Shown: positions 44,435-52,450, counted from the stretch's first letter. The stretch: DNA of 64,000 bases from Geobacter sp. SVR (GCF_016865365.1 NZ_AP024469.1:496001-560000); one strand, 5' to 3'. A program made the numbers and translations. The notes: a model not told the origin generated them from the sequence alone.

Positions 44435-45294
44435 GCAGCACACCCATCAATTATGACAAGACCAAATCATTTCTGATCGATACCACCAAATGCACCGGCT
44501 GCCGCGGCTGCCAGGTGGCCTGCAAGCAGTGGAACCAGCTCAAGGCGGAAAAGACGCACTTCTTTTCCGGCGAAGGCTACCAGAACCCGCCGCAGATGTC
44601 GGAGTACACCTTCACGCGGGTCAAGTTCAAGGACTACCAGAAGAACGGCCAGAACGAGTTCGCCTTTTACAAGGAAATGTGCATGCACTGCAACGAGCCG
44701 GCCTGCGCCTCGGTCTGCCCGGTGGGTGCCTTCAAGAAGACCGCCGAAGGCCCGGTGGTCTACGACAGCGCGCGCTGCATCGGCTGCCGCTTCTGCATGA
44801 TGGCCTGTCCCTTCGGCGTGCCCAAATACGAATGGAGTAAGGCCTTCCCGCTGGTCAGAAAATGCACCGGCTGCTACAGCCGCATCAAGGAAGGGCTGGA
44901 GCCGGCCTGCGCCACGGCCTGCCCGACTGCCATCACCTACGGTACCCGTGCCGACATGCTCAAAGAGGCGGAGAAACGGATCAAAAACCGTCCGGAGCGC
45001 TATTTCAAGACCATCTACGGCAAGGAGGAGGCCGGCGGTACCAGCATCCTCTACCTGACCCATCAGCCGCTGGACGAGCTCGGCTTCAAGCCGGTCACCA
45101 AGCGTCCGCTCCCCTCCTACACCTGGCAGGCGCTGCGCCTGGTGCCGGGGATCTTCCTGACCGTGGGGGGCACCCTTTCCCTGGTCTCCTGGTTCCAGCA
45201 CCGCAAGGAGCGCATCAGGATGGAGGAGAGCTTCAAGAACAGCAAGGTCAAGCCGGAAGCGCATGACGCAGAGCACAAGGAGGCCCAGCAATGA
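44431..45294 (+). CDS. fdnH: Formate dehydrogenase 2, iron-sulfur subunit
   Basis: 287 residues. Four [4Fe-4S] motifs: CTGCRGCQVACKQW, CMHCNEPACASVCPVGAF, CIGCRFCMMACPFGVP and CTGCYS...CATACPTAITY. A C-terminal hydrophobic stretch (LRLVPGIFLTVGGTLSLVSWF, near residue 233) anchors it. No signal peptide, so export is with the Tat-bearing alpha subunit. ATG 44431 overlaps the alpha stop (GCATGA), and the end overlaps the NrfD gene start (CAATGA). Related to the FDH1 beta subunit but paired with a different membrane partner. Confidence 0.9.
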   Translation: MSSTPINYDKTKSFLIDTTKCTGCRGCQVACKQWNQLKAEKTHFFSGEGYQNPPQMSEYTFTRVKFKDYQKNGQNEFAFYKEMCMHCNEPACASVCPVGAFKKTAEGPVVYDSARCIGCRFCMMACPFGVPKYEWSKAFPLVRKCTGCYSRIKEGLEPACATACPTAITYGTRADMLKEAEKRIKNRPERYFKTIYGKEEAGGTSILYLTHQPLDELGFKPVTKRPLPSYTWQALRLVPGIFLTVGGTLSLVSWFQHRKERIRMEESFKNSKVKPEAHDAEHKEAQQ

Positions 45295-46511
45295 CCGCCG
45301 CAGCCAGAATCATTATCAATGAAATCAAGGGCTTTCACTTGTTTTTGAAGTTCATGCTCTTCCTGGTGGCCGTCGGAGCCCTGGCCTCGCTGGTCCGTTT
45401 CGTGTTCGGCCTGGGGGTCACCACCAACCTGAACGACACCTATCCCTGGGGGCTGTGGATCTCCTTCGACGTCGTTACGGCCGTGCCGCTGGCGGCCGGG
45501 GCCTTTACCATCGGCATCGTGGCCCACGTCTTCCATATCAAAAAACTGGAACCGCTGGTCAGGCCGGCTATCGTGACCGGCTTCCTGGGCTACTCCCTGG
45601 TCTGCGTCGGGCTGATGCTGGACCTGGGACAGCCCCAGCGGGGCATCAACGTGCTGCGCTACTGGAACATCCACTCCCCCATGTTCGAAGTGTCCATGTG
45701 CGTCATGGCCTATACCACGGTCCTGGCCCTGGAGTTCCTCCATCCGGTGGCGGAGAAATTCGGCTGGCACGTGCCGCTGCGGCTGCTGCGCACCCTGGAG
45801 CTGCCCTTCGCCATCCTGGCAGCCATGATTTCCACACTGCACCAGTCCACCCTGGGGACCTTCTTCCTGATCGCGGTGGACAAGCTGCACAACCTCTGGT
45901 ACAACCCGCTGCTGCCGCTGCAGTTTTGGCTTTCAGCCATTTTCACCGGCCTCTCGATCGTGATCTTCGAAGCCAGCCTGGTGCACAAGTACATGGGACA
46001 GCCGGACGAGTCTGAGCTGCTGGCCACCCTGACAAAAATCATCCCCTGGGTCATGGCGGTCTATATGGGGGTCAAGGCCTATGCCCTGGCTTTCCTGACC
46101 CATGGCCCGCTCTTCGACCGTCCGGTCCTGCTGGCCCTGTTCCTGGTCGAGGTGGTGCTGGGGGTCATCGTACCGTTCTGCATGTTCCTGACCAAAAAGA
46201 TCCGCAGCGACAAACAGCTGCAGCTGCGGGCCGCCAGCCTGGTCATGTTCGGCCTGATCCTGAACCGCTTCAACGTCTCCATGTTCGGCATGGAACAGGC
46301 CGGCCAGCAGATCTACGTGCCGTCGCTGATCGAATCCCTGGTGACCCTGGGCATCATCGCGGCCCACGTCCTGTTTTTCGTGCTGATCGCCAAGTATTTC
46401 CCGATCTTCGAGCATCATCCCGAGGTTACCGACTACCGGATCCCGGATGGTTTCCGCCGCATCGAGGGGCATGGCCATGATGGCAAGGCTGCTGGAGAGG
46501 CGGCCCACTGA
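45291..46511 (+). CDS. Formate dehydrogenase 2 membrane subunit, NrfD/HybB type
   Basis: 406 residues with about ten hydrophobic helices, a member of the NrfD/PsrC/HybB family. It is clearly related to the HybB protein at 33417: shared TYPWGLWISFDV near residue 45, MFEVSMCVMAYTTVLALEF near 127, STLHQSTLGTFFLIAVDKLH near 185 and LNRFNVSMFG near 322. This heme-free quinone-reactive subunit replaces the cytochrome b of FDH1. The pair may therefore differ in direction of electron flow or in quinone used (inference). ATG 45291 overlaps the beta-subunit stop. Confidence 0.88.
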   Translation: MTAAARIIINEIKGFHLFLKFMLFLVAVGALASLVRFVFGLGVTTNLNDTYPWGLWISFDVVTAVPLAAGAFTIGIVAHVFHIKKLEPLVRPAIVTGFLGYSLVCVGLMLDLGQPQRGINVLRYWNIHSPMFEVSMCVMAYTTVLALEFLHPVAEKFGWHVPLRLLRTLELPFAILAAMISTLHQSTLGTFFLIAVDKLHNLWYNPLLPLQFWLSAIFTGLSIVIFEASLVHKYMGQPDESELLATLTKIIPWVMAVYMGVKAYALAFLTHGPLFDRPVLLALFLVEVVLGVIVPFCMFLTKKIRSDKQLQLRAASLVMFGLILNRFNVSMFGMEQAGQQIYVPSLIESLVTLGIIAAHVLFFVLIAKYFPIFEHHPEVTDYRIPDGFRRIEGHGHDGKAAGEAAH

Positions 46512-47167
46512 TGGTCCGACACCACAAACGTCCGGCCGGAGTGACGGGAGTCATTCTGGCCGGCGGTCAGTCCAGCCGCATGGGGAGCAACAAGGCGTTG
46601 CTCCCCTTTCGCGGCGGCCGGTTCATCGAGGCGATTCACCGCCAGTTCACCGAGTTGTTCGACGAGGTGCTGCTGGTCACCAACACCCCGGAACAGTACC
46701 ACTTCCTTTCCTGCCCCAAGGTACCCGACCTTCACCCCGGCATGGGGGCCCTGGCCGGCCTGCACTCCGGACTGCATCACGCTTCCCACCCGCACATCTT
46801 TGCCGTTGCCTGCGACATGCCATACCTCGACAACGGCCTGATCCACCTGCTGACCAAGCGGCGGCACGACTTCGACGTGGTCATCCCGCACGGTGAACAT
46901 GGACCGGAACCGCTGCACGCCGTCTATGCCAAGCGCTGTCTGCCGGCCATGGAGGCCGCCCTGCTGGCGGGAAAACGCCGCATCGTTTCGTTTTTTCCGC
47001 AGGTTCGGGTGCATCATTTCGACCAGGCCGAGATCGCTATGCTGGACCCCGAATTCATGTCGTTCCGAAACATCAATACGCCCGAAGAATATTACGACCT
47101 GCGCCGCGGCGAAACCAGCCCCGCCGCACTATCCGAGCAGGGCGAACGCACCGTGTCGCCGGCATGA
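46511..47167 (+). CDS. mobA: Molybdenum cofactor guanylyltransferase, copy 2
   Basis: 218 residues. GTP loop LAGGQSSRMGSNKALLPFRGG (about 15-35), AVACDMPYLDNG near residue 100, EPLHAVYAKRC near 138. It makes molybdopterin guanine dinucleotide for formate dehydrogenase 2, whose operon it closes; its ATG shares the A of the upstream TGA stop. The sequence is closely similar to the other mobA at 30305 along its whole length, so the operons probably arose by duplication of a block including mobA. The longer plus-strand frame in this area is a shadow. Confidence 0.9.
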   Translation: MVRHHKRPAGVTGVILAGGQSSRMGSNKALLPFRGGRFIEAIHRQFTELFDEVLLVTNTPEQYHFLSCPKVPDLHPGMGALAGLHSGLHHASHPHIFAVACDMPYLDNGLIHLLTKRRHDFDVVIPHGEHGPEPLHAVYAKRCLPAMEAALLAGKRRIVSFFPQVRVHHFDQAEIAMLDPEFMSFRNINTPEEYYDLRRGETSPAALSEQGERTVSPA

Positions 47168-47207
47168 CGATACGTTCGCGGAATAAAGACGCAACCACGC
47201 ATACAGC

Positions 47208-47243
47208 AGGACAAAATGATACATACCCGGTCACATTGACGTG
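47208..47243 (+). promoter_or_regulatory. Paired activator boxes upstream of the chemoreceptor
   Basis: AGGACAAAATGATACA (47208) and CGGTCACATTGACGTG (47228), 20 bp apart and ending 73 bp before the sigma-54 promoter. The first is close to the boxes at 20923 and 31176. Confidence 0.62.
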
Positions 47244-47315
47244 TCCGAACAGGCATCCCCTTCGCTGGCACCCTTCTCATCCAATAAATTCAGTTAATTG
47301 CAGATCTTTACTTCT

Positions 47316-47331
47316 TGGCATATGAGTTGCT
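47316..47331 (+). promoter_or_regulatory. Sigma-54 promoter of the chemoreceptor gene
   Basis: TGGCATATGAGTTGCT has GG-N10-GC spacing and a perfect TTGCT -12 element. Initiation is expected near 47343, 70 bases before the start codon. Confidence 0.85.
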
Positions 47332-47413
47332 TTTAAGGGGGATTTGCGCCTTTCGGTGCGGGCACGGGTGCGTCCGCCCAGCAGGCAATACCAACCATCC
47401 GGAGAACAAACCG

Positions 47414-49018
47414 ATGAAGGTCAGAACCAAATTTATCGTTGGAAATACGTTTATTGTTACCGTGGCGCTGATTGCCGCCATCATCGCCTGTCTCGTATCA
47501 TTCCAGCACGAGCTGCAACGGCAGGCCGCAGTGTCCCAGGAGGCCCGGATCAAGACCTTGTGGGAACTGCTGCACGGCAAAGGCAGCGAGTTCCGGGTGG
47601 CTGAGGGCAAGCTGTATGTCGGAGACTATCTTCTGAACGGCAATTTCGAACTGCCCGACAAGCTGAAGGAAATCTGCGGCGGCACGGCCACCATTTTCAT
47701 GGGGGACGAACGGGTCTCCACCAACGTCGTCAAGCCCGACGGCAGCCGGGCCATCGGCACCAGGCTGAGCGGCCCGGCCCGGGAGACCGTTATTGTAGAG
47801 GGCAAACCCTACCGCGGCGAGGCGGAGATTCTCGGCACTCCCTATTTCACCGCTTACGATCCGATCCGCAATGTTCGGGGTGAAACCATCGGCGTGCTGT
47901 ACGTGGGGGTCAAGAAGAGCGAGTTCTACGCTGCCTATCACCGGCTGGAGATCGTCATCAGCATTATCGTCGGCGTAATCCTGCTGGGCGGTGTGGTGAC
48001 CAGCTATCTCATGATCCGCTGGATGTTCGAGCCGTTCAATCGCATGCACGACCTGCTGGTGGAGGTGGCCCAGGGGAACGGCGACCTGACCCGCCGCCTC
48101 GACTATTGCAAGCAGGACGAGATCGGCGAAATGAGCTCATCCTTCAACACCTTCATGGACAAGCTGCAGGCCATCATCGGCCGGGTTGCCGTCACGACCG
48201 ATCATCTGGCTGCGGCAGCGCTCCAGGTGCAGGGATCTTCGGGGCAGATTGCCGAGGGAACCGACAAGGTGGCGCAACAATCGGCTGCCGTTGCCACGGC
48301 CGGCGAGGAAATGGCCTCGACCTCCTCGGAAATCGCCCGCAACTGCCTGCAGGCCGCCGAAGAAGCGCGGCAAGCCACCGATTCCGCCCAGAGCGGCAGC
48401 GCCATTGTCGAGCAGACCATCACCACCATGAACAAGGTGTCCGAGCAGGTCATGGCGGCTGCGAAAACCGTGGAAAGCCTGGGAAAACGTTCCGACGAGA
48501 TCGGCGAGATCATCGGGGCTATCGAAGACATTGCCGATCAGACCAACCTGCTGGCCCTGAACGCTGCCATCGAGGCGGCCCGGGCCGGAGAGCAGGGGCG
48601 CGGCTTTGCCGTGGTGGCCGACGAGGTCAGGGCTTTGGCCGAACGTACCACCAAGGCCACACGGAGGATTGCCGAGATGATCACCATGATCCAACAGGAA
48701 ACGAACGCGGCGGTCGTCTCGATCAAGCAAGGGGTGGACCAGGTCGAGGCCGGCGCCGGCGAGGCGTTGCGCTCCGGCGCGGCCCTGGAGGATATCCTGG
48801 GCAGGATCGATGCACTTACCCGGCAGTTCAACCAGATCGCAACGGCCGCGGAGGAGCAGACCAGCACCACCTGCGAAATCAGCAGAAGCATGCACGAGAT
48901 CACCGGCATCGTCCACGGTACGGCCAGGGGAACCCAGGATTCTGCCGCCGCGGCTGCCCAGTTGAACCTGCTGGCCCAGGAGCTCCATTCCCTGGTGGGG
49001 CAGTTCCGCCTGGCGTAG
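47414..49018 (+). CDS. Methyl-accepting chemotaxis protein with Cache sensor
   Basis: 534 residues from ATG 47414 (GGAG 9 bases upstream). TM1 about 9-28, periplasmic single Cache domain about 35-180 ending in [15 protein letters not shown]...FTAYDPI...[13 protein letters not shown]2 about 185-207, HAMP, then the signalling coiled coil with the tip [20 protein letters not shown]...[16 protein letters not shown]. It controls CheA and thereby motility. The Cache end is strikingly like those of kinases 1-3. Unlike most chemoreceptors it has a sigma-54 promoter and activator boxes of the same type as formate dehydrogenase and hydrogenase operons, so taxis is probably switched on with that metabolism. 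Confidence 0.9.
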   Translation: MKVRTKFIVGNTFIVTVALIAAIIACLVSFQHELQRQAAVSQEARIKTLWELLHGKGSEFRVAEGKLYVGDYLLNGNFELPDKLKEICGGTATIFMGDERVSTNVVKPDGSRAIGTRLSGPARETVIVEGKPYRGEAEILGTPYFTAYDPIRNVRGETIGVLYVGVKKSEFYAAYHRLEIVISIIVGVILLGGVVTSYLMIRWMFEPFNRMHDLLVEVAQGNGDLTRRLDYCKQDEIGEMSSSFNTFMDKLQAIIGRVAVTTDHLAAAALQVQGSSGQIAEGTDKVAQQSAAVATAGEEMASTSSEIARNCLQAAEEARQATDSAQSGSAIVEQTITTMNKVSEQVMAAAKTVESLGKRSDEIGEIIGAIEDIADQTNLLALNAAIEAARAGEQGRGFAVVADEVRALAERTTKATRRIAEMITMIQQETNAAVVSIKQGVDQVEAGAGEALRSGAALEDILGRIDALTRQFNQIATAAEEQTSTTCEISRSMHEITGIVHGTARGTQDSAAAAAQLNLLAQELHSLVGQFRLA

Positions 49019-49038
49019 GGCCTGTTCCCGTCATTCGA

Positions 49039-49076
49039 TGAAAAAAAGCGCTCGCAGATTGCGGCGCTTTTTTTCG
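49039..49076 (+). terminator. Rho-independent terminator after the chemoreceptor
   Basis: GAAAAAAAGCGC-tcgcagattgcg-GCGCTTTTTTTC: stem of AAAAAGCGC with GCGCTTTTT ending in seven T, 20 bases after the stop. A downstream stretch to 49240 shows no gene or recognisable site. Confidence 0.8.
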
Positions 49077-49280
49077 GTGTGCAGTATGGCTGCACACGCC
49101 GCATTCGTGCTTGTCAACCACCCGCAATGTCCGTATAGTTTTCCGGTCAGCACATCTCCGAGTCGCACCCGCCTACCAGGGAAAAATCCTCAGGGCGTCC
49201 GACCAGCAGGTGTCGCCGGAAACGGCGCCGCCTTCCTTTAGTGAGTTAGAAGTGATTTTCTGTGTTTTTTGCAGAAAATA

Positions 49281-49388
49281 ACTTCGTGAACGAACTATCC
49301 CGTGGTTAGGGACCGAAAAGGGGTACAGGCACTACGAGCATTGCACAGCGTTCGTCAAGGCCCCTTTCCGTCCGGAAGGGGCCTTTTT
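49281..49388 (+). ncRNA. Structured leader with terminator before tupABC (candidate riboswitch/attenuator)
   Basis: A long-range stem ACGAAC (49290-49295)/GTTCGT (49350-49355) encloses a TCCC-N7-GGGA hairpin and a conserved-looking AGGGACCGAAAAGGGG stretch. It is followed at once by a perfect terminator AAGGCCCCTTTCC-gt-CCGGAAGGGGCCTTTTTT (49357-49388), 50 bases before the tupA start. A terminator inside the leader of a tungstate transporter suggests ligand-dependent attenuation. I could not assign it to the Moco/Tuco RNA family or to GEMM from the sequence alone. Confidence 0.5.
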
Positions 49389-49438
49389 TATTTCTGCTTC
49401 AACAGGCAGGTACCAATACACACGAGGAGGTAACAGCA

Positions 49439-50290
49439 ATGAAACGGGGAAAACATCTTATCTGGCTGATGACTGTCTGGACGTTGGTTCTGGCCCTGGC
49501 GCTTCCGGCCGTTGCGGCCAACAAGTCCGTCATCCTTGCCACCACCACCAGCACGCAGGATTCGGGACTTCTGGACCTGCTGGTGCCGGTGTTCGAGAAG
49601 GATAGCGGCTACAGCGTCAAGACCATTGCAGTCGGCTCCGGCCAGGCCATGGCCATGGGCAAAAAAGGGGAGGCCGATGTGCTGCTGGTGCATTCACCCG
49701 ATGCGGAAAAGGCCTTCATGGCGGAAGGGTCCGGCAGCAGCCGCCGGCTGGTGATGCACAACGACTTCGTGCTGGTGGGCCCGGCTGCGGACCCGGCCAG
49801 GATCAAGACCGCCAAGACGAGCGCAGAAGCGCTGCAACGTATCGCCCAGAGCGGTGCCCTGTTCGTTTCGCGCGGCGACAATTCCGGCACCCATGCCAAG
49901 GAAAATTCGCTCTGGAAAAGCGCCGGGATCAAGCCCGACGGCCAGAAATGGTACCAGCAGACCGGACTGGGCATGGGGCAGACCCTCAATGTTGCCGCTG
50001 AGAAGAAATGCTACACCCTGACCGACCGGGCCACCTACCTGGCGCTCAAGAAGGGGCTCAACCTGGAGATCCTGCTGGAGGGTGACACCAAGCTGCTGAA
50101 CATCTATCACGTGATCGAGCTGAACACTGCCCGCTGGCCCAAGGTCAACGCCGCCGGTGGCAAGGCCTTTGCCGACTTCATGGTCTCCCGCAAGGCCCAG
50201 GACCTGATCGGCCGCTTCGGCGTGGAGAAGTTCGGCGCGCCTCTGTTCTTCCCGGATGCCGGTAAAAAGCCGGAGTCGCTGGGGCTCTGA
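49439..50290 (+). CDS. tupA: Tungstate ABC transporter, substrate-binding protein
   Basis: 283 residues with a Sec signal peptide (LIWLMTVWTLVLALALPAVAA, cleaved near residue 27). The mature start VILATTTSTQDSGLLDLLVP holds the TTTS oxyanion loop that distinguishes TupA from molybdate-binding ModA. Further marks: GSGQAMAMGKKGEADVLLVH and SRGDNSGTHAKE. It captures tungstate in the periplasm and delivers it to TupB/TupC. Tungsten supply matches the two formate dehydrogenases of the window. AGGAGGT precedes ATG 49439; the stop touches the tupB start. Confidence 0.9.
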   Translation: MKRGKHLIWLMTVWTLVLALALPAVAANKSVILATTTSTQDSGLLDLLVPVFEKDSGYSVKTIAVGSGQAMAMGKKGEADVLLVHSPDAEKAFMAEGSGSSRRLVMHNDFVLVGPAADPARIKTAKTSAEALQRIAQSGALFVSRGDNSGTHAKENSLWKSAGIKPDGQKWYQQTGLGMGQTLNVAAEKKCYTLTDRATYLALKKGLNLEILLEGDTKLLNIYHVIELNTARWPKVNAAGGKAFADFMVSRKAQDLIGRFGVEKFGAPLFFPDAGKKPESLGL

Positions 50291-50988
50291 TGGACCTGAT
50301 CCTGGATGGCATCCGGACGGCGCTCAGGCTGCTGGCCTCGCTCGACAGCGAAGTGCTGGCGGTCACGCTGCTGTCGCTCAAGATCTCGTGCTGTGCCACC
50401 CTGGTGAGCCTCGTGCTCGGCATTCCCTCCGGCACACTGCTGGCGCTGGCCGATTTTCCCGGCCGGCGCCTGATCGTAAGCCTGGTGAATACCGGCATGG
50501 GGCTGCCGCCGGTGGTGGTGGGCCTGTTCGTGACGATCCTGCTCTGGCGCAACGGCCCCCTGGGCTTCCTGGAAATCCTATACACCCCCTGGGCCATGAT
50601 TTTCGCCCAGGCCGTGATCGCCACCCCGATCGTGGCAGGCATCACCATTGCCTCGATTCAGAAACTGCCCCCCAACCTCAAGCTGCAGGTGCTGGCCCTG
50701 GGGGCGACCCGCACCCAGATGGTCCGGATTCTGGTCAGGGAGGCGCGGCTGCCGCTTCTGGCAGCGGTCATGGCCGGATTTGGCGGGGTGATATCCGAGG
50801 TGGGCGCTTCCATCATGGTGGGGGGCAACATCAAGGGCTCCACCCGCGTGCTGACCACCGCCACGGTGATGGAGACGGGCAAGGGCAACTTCGATGTGGC
50901 CATTGCCCTCTCGATCATCCTGCTGCTGCTGGCCTTTGGCGTCAACTACGTGCTGACCGTGATCCAGCAGAGGGAGCGTCCGCGATGA
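50290..50988 (+). CDS. tupB: Tungstate ABC transporter, permease
   Basis: 232 residues with about five or six membrane helices. The permease EAA loop is visible as LALGATRTQMVRILVREARLPLL near residue 135, the contact site for the ATPase. It follows tupA without a gap and overlaps tupC by four bases (ATGA), consistent with one transcript. It forms the inner-membrane channel for tungstate. The alternative of a molybdate or phosphate permease is disfavoured by the tupA type of binding protein. Confidence 0.88.
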   Translation: MDLILDGIRTALRLLASLDSEVLAVTLLSLKISCCATLVSLVLGIPSGTLLALADFPGRRLIVSLVNTGMGLPPVVVGLFVTILLWRNGPLGFLEILYTPWAMIFAQAVIATPIVAGITIASIQKLPPNLKLQVLALGATRTQMVRILVREARLPLLAAVMAGFGGVISEVGASIMVGGNIKGSTRVLTTATVMETGKGNFDVAIALSIILLLLAFGVNYVLTVIQQRERPR

Positions 50989-51722
50989 GTGCCGACCATT
51001 CCCTGCTGCACGTCGAGCACCTGCGCATCAGGCGCGGAGGAGTGCAGGTGCTGGAACTGCCCCACTTTTCGATCCGTGCCGAGGAGAAGGTGGCGGTGAT
51101 CGGCCCCAACGGTGCCGGCAAGTCCAGCCTGCTCCTGGGGCTGGCCTGCCTGATCCCCCGGGATGGCGGCAGGATCGCCTTTGAGGGGCACGAGGTGGCG
51201 GCTCACGACGAGATGGCCTACCGGCGCCGGATCGCGATGGTCTTCCAAGAACCGCTGCTGTTCGATACCACCGTGCTGGACAATGTGGCCGAAGGGCTGC
51301 GCATACGCGGCACCGGGCGCACAGAGGCCCGCCGGCTCGCCCTGGAGAGCCTCGAACTTCTGAAGGTGGGGCACCTGGCAGCACGTTCTGCTCACAAGCT
51401 CTCGGGTGGTGAGGCCCAGCGGGTCAGCCTGGCGCGGGCCTTTGCAGTCAGGCCCCGGCTGATCCTGATGGACGAGCCCTTTTCCAGCCTCGATCTGCCG
51501 ACCCGGATCGCCCTGGCCGAGGACCTGGGGAACATCCTTCACAAATCCGGCACCGCGGCGATCATAGCCACCCACGACCGCATCGAGGCGTTGCGGGTGG
51601 TGGATCGCCTGGTTGTCATGGATCGGGGCGTTGTCGTTCAGGAAGGCACGCCCAAGGAGGTCATGGCGCAGCCGGCCAACGACTTCGTGGCGGCATTCCG
51701 CCGCACGACCGCCCCCCGCTGA
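50985..51722 (+). CDS. tupC: Tungstate ABC transporter, ATP-binding protein
   Basis: 245 residues, a single ABC ATPase. Walker A GPNGAGKSSLLLG near residue 38, Q-loop in MVFQEPLLF, signature LSGGEAQRVSLARA near residue 140, Walker B RLILMDEPFSSLD and the switch His in IIATHDRIEA. It energises tungstate uptake at the cytoplasmic face. ATG 50985 overlaps the tupB stop. No C-terminal regulatory (TOBE) domain follows, unlike ModC. Terminator at 51817. Confidence 0.9.
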   Translation: MSADHSLLHVEHLRIRRGGVQVLELPHFSIRAEEKVAVIGPNGAGKSSLLLGLACLIPRDGGRIAFEGHEVAAHDEMAYRRRIAMVFQEPLLFDTTVLDNVAEGLRIRGTGRTEARRLALESLELLKVGHLAARSAHKLSGGEAQRVSLARAFAVRPRLILMDEPFSSLDLPTRIALAEDLGNILHKSGTAAIIATHDRIEALRVVDRLVVMDRGVVVQEGTPKEVMAQPANDFVAAFRRTTAPR

Positions 51723-51816
51723 CAAGGGGTACATCGCGGGAAAAAAGAAACCTGATAGTGTCAACCTTCCGCTCCTGGGAGAAGGGTTCAGCGGAAGATG
51801 GGCGCTAATCAGAAAA

Positions 51817-51853
51817 AAAGACCTCCGGGGCACCAGCCTGCGGAGGTCTTTCT
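51817..51853 (+). terminator. Rho-independent terminator after tupC
   Basis: AAAGACCTCCGggg-cacc-agcctgCGGAGGTCTTTCT: AAAGACCTCCG pairs with CGGAGGTCTTT (11 bp), with A and T runs on either side, so it may stop transcription in both directions. Confidence 0.85.
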
Positions 51854-51928
51854 GCATCGGCTCCCACCGATAACCGCCCCTGCCGTGCTTGCAGCCACTT
51901 CAATCCTCGCCCATCCACGATCGCTTGA

Positions 51929-52075
51929 CTAACAGATTGTTGAAATTCCAAGGTTGTTCAAAAATGGGCAGATCGTCGCACCCGCAGGAAGCCCCACGGA
52001 GGCGTAGCAGCGCTACGCCGCACAAGGTGGCTGACGAGGACGGCGGCGAGATGGTCGTTTTTCAACAACCGCTTA
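51929..52075 (+). repeat. Dispersed inverted-repeat element, copy 4 (short form)
   Basis: CTAACAGATTGTTGAAATTC to TTTTTCAACAACCGCTTAA, about 147 bases, with the shared GGTTGTTCAAAAATGGGC/ACCACCGTTTTTCAACAACC ends and the GGCGTAGCAGCGCTACGCC palindrome. As with copies 1 and 2 it lies directly after the 3' end of a minus-strand gene (stop at 52082). Spacer 51723-52081 otherwise holds only the terminator. Confidence 0.85.
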
Positions 52076-52081
52076 ATTCTG

Positions 52082-52450
52082 TCATTCCCGTGCCCGCGAC
52101 CGCTCGATCGCCCGCTGCATGTCCGCAAGCACCCCCTCCAGTTCCTGCCACGCCTTTTGTCCTGATTCGCGCAAACGACCGAGGTCCTGCCGCAATTGCC
52201 GTTCTCGCGACTGCAGCTCCGGCAGTTTTTTCTTCAATTCGCCCTGCGCCTCCTTGCGGGCTCCCCTCAGCGATTTCTCCAGCCGGTCAAGCTGCCGGTC
52301 GATCTCATCGATCTGCTGTTCCAGCGTGCCGTTTCGCTGTTCCTGGTCCGTAGCATCCGAAGGTGCGCCGGTCTGTTCCGCCGCCGCCCCGGGTGCAGCG
52401 GGAAGCGCCAGACAGGCGATCAGCAGGAGCGGTGAAAGTATGCCTTTCAT
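52082..52450 (-). CDS. Small exported coiled-coil protein
   Basis: 122 residues from ATG 52450 (CGGAGG upstream). Signal peptide MKGILSPLLLIACLALPAAPGAAA, probably cleaved near residue 24, then a polar spacer and a continuous heptad-rich coiled coil from about residue 45 to the end (QQIDEIDRQLDRLEKSLRG, KKKLPELQSRERQLRQDLG). It is a periplasmic or envelope protein with no recognised family. It is transcribed towards the repeat copy 4 and away from the Hya hydrogenase. Function unknown. Confidence 0.65.
   Translation of the reverse strand: MKGILSPLLLIACLALPAAPGAAAEQTGAPSDATDQEQRNGTLEQQIDEIDRQLDRLEKSLRGARKEAQGELKKKLPELQSRERQLRQDLGRLRESGQKAWQELEGVLADMQRAIERSRARE

Noticed and set aside
41972-44443. 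Minus-strand open frame of over 800 codons opposite formate dehydrogenase 2
   Set aside because: Shadow of the real gene caused by high GC; no motif, and the sense strand has full family similarity on both sides of the UGA.
49290-49325. GEMM riboswitch upstream of tupA because of AGGGACCGAAAAG
   Set aside because: It lacks the AAACC strand and the tetraloop-receptor strand; the resemblance is limited to a few bases.
49326-49345. Sigma-54 promoter AGGCACTACGAGCATTGC upstream of tupA
   Set aside because: The distance between GG and GC is 13 bases instead of 10, so it does not fit.
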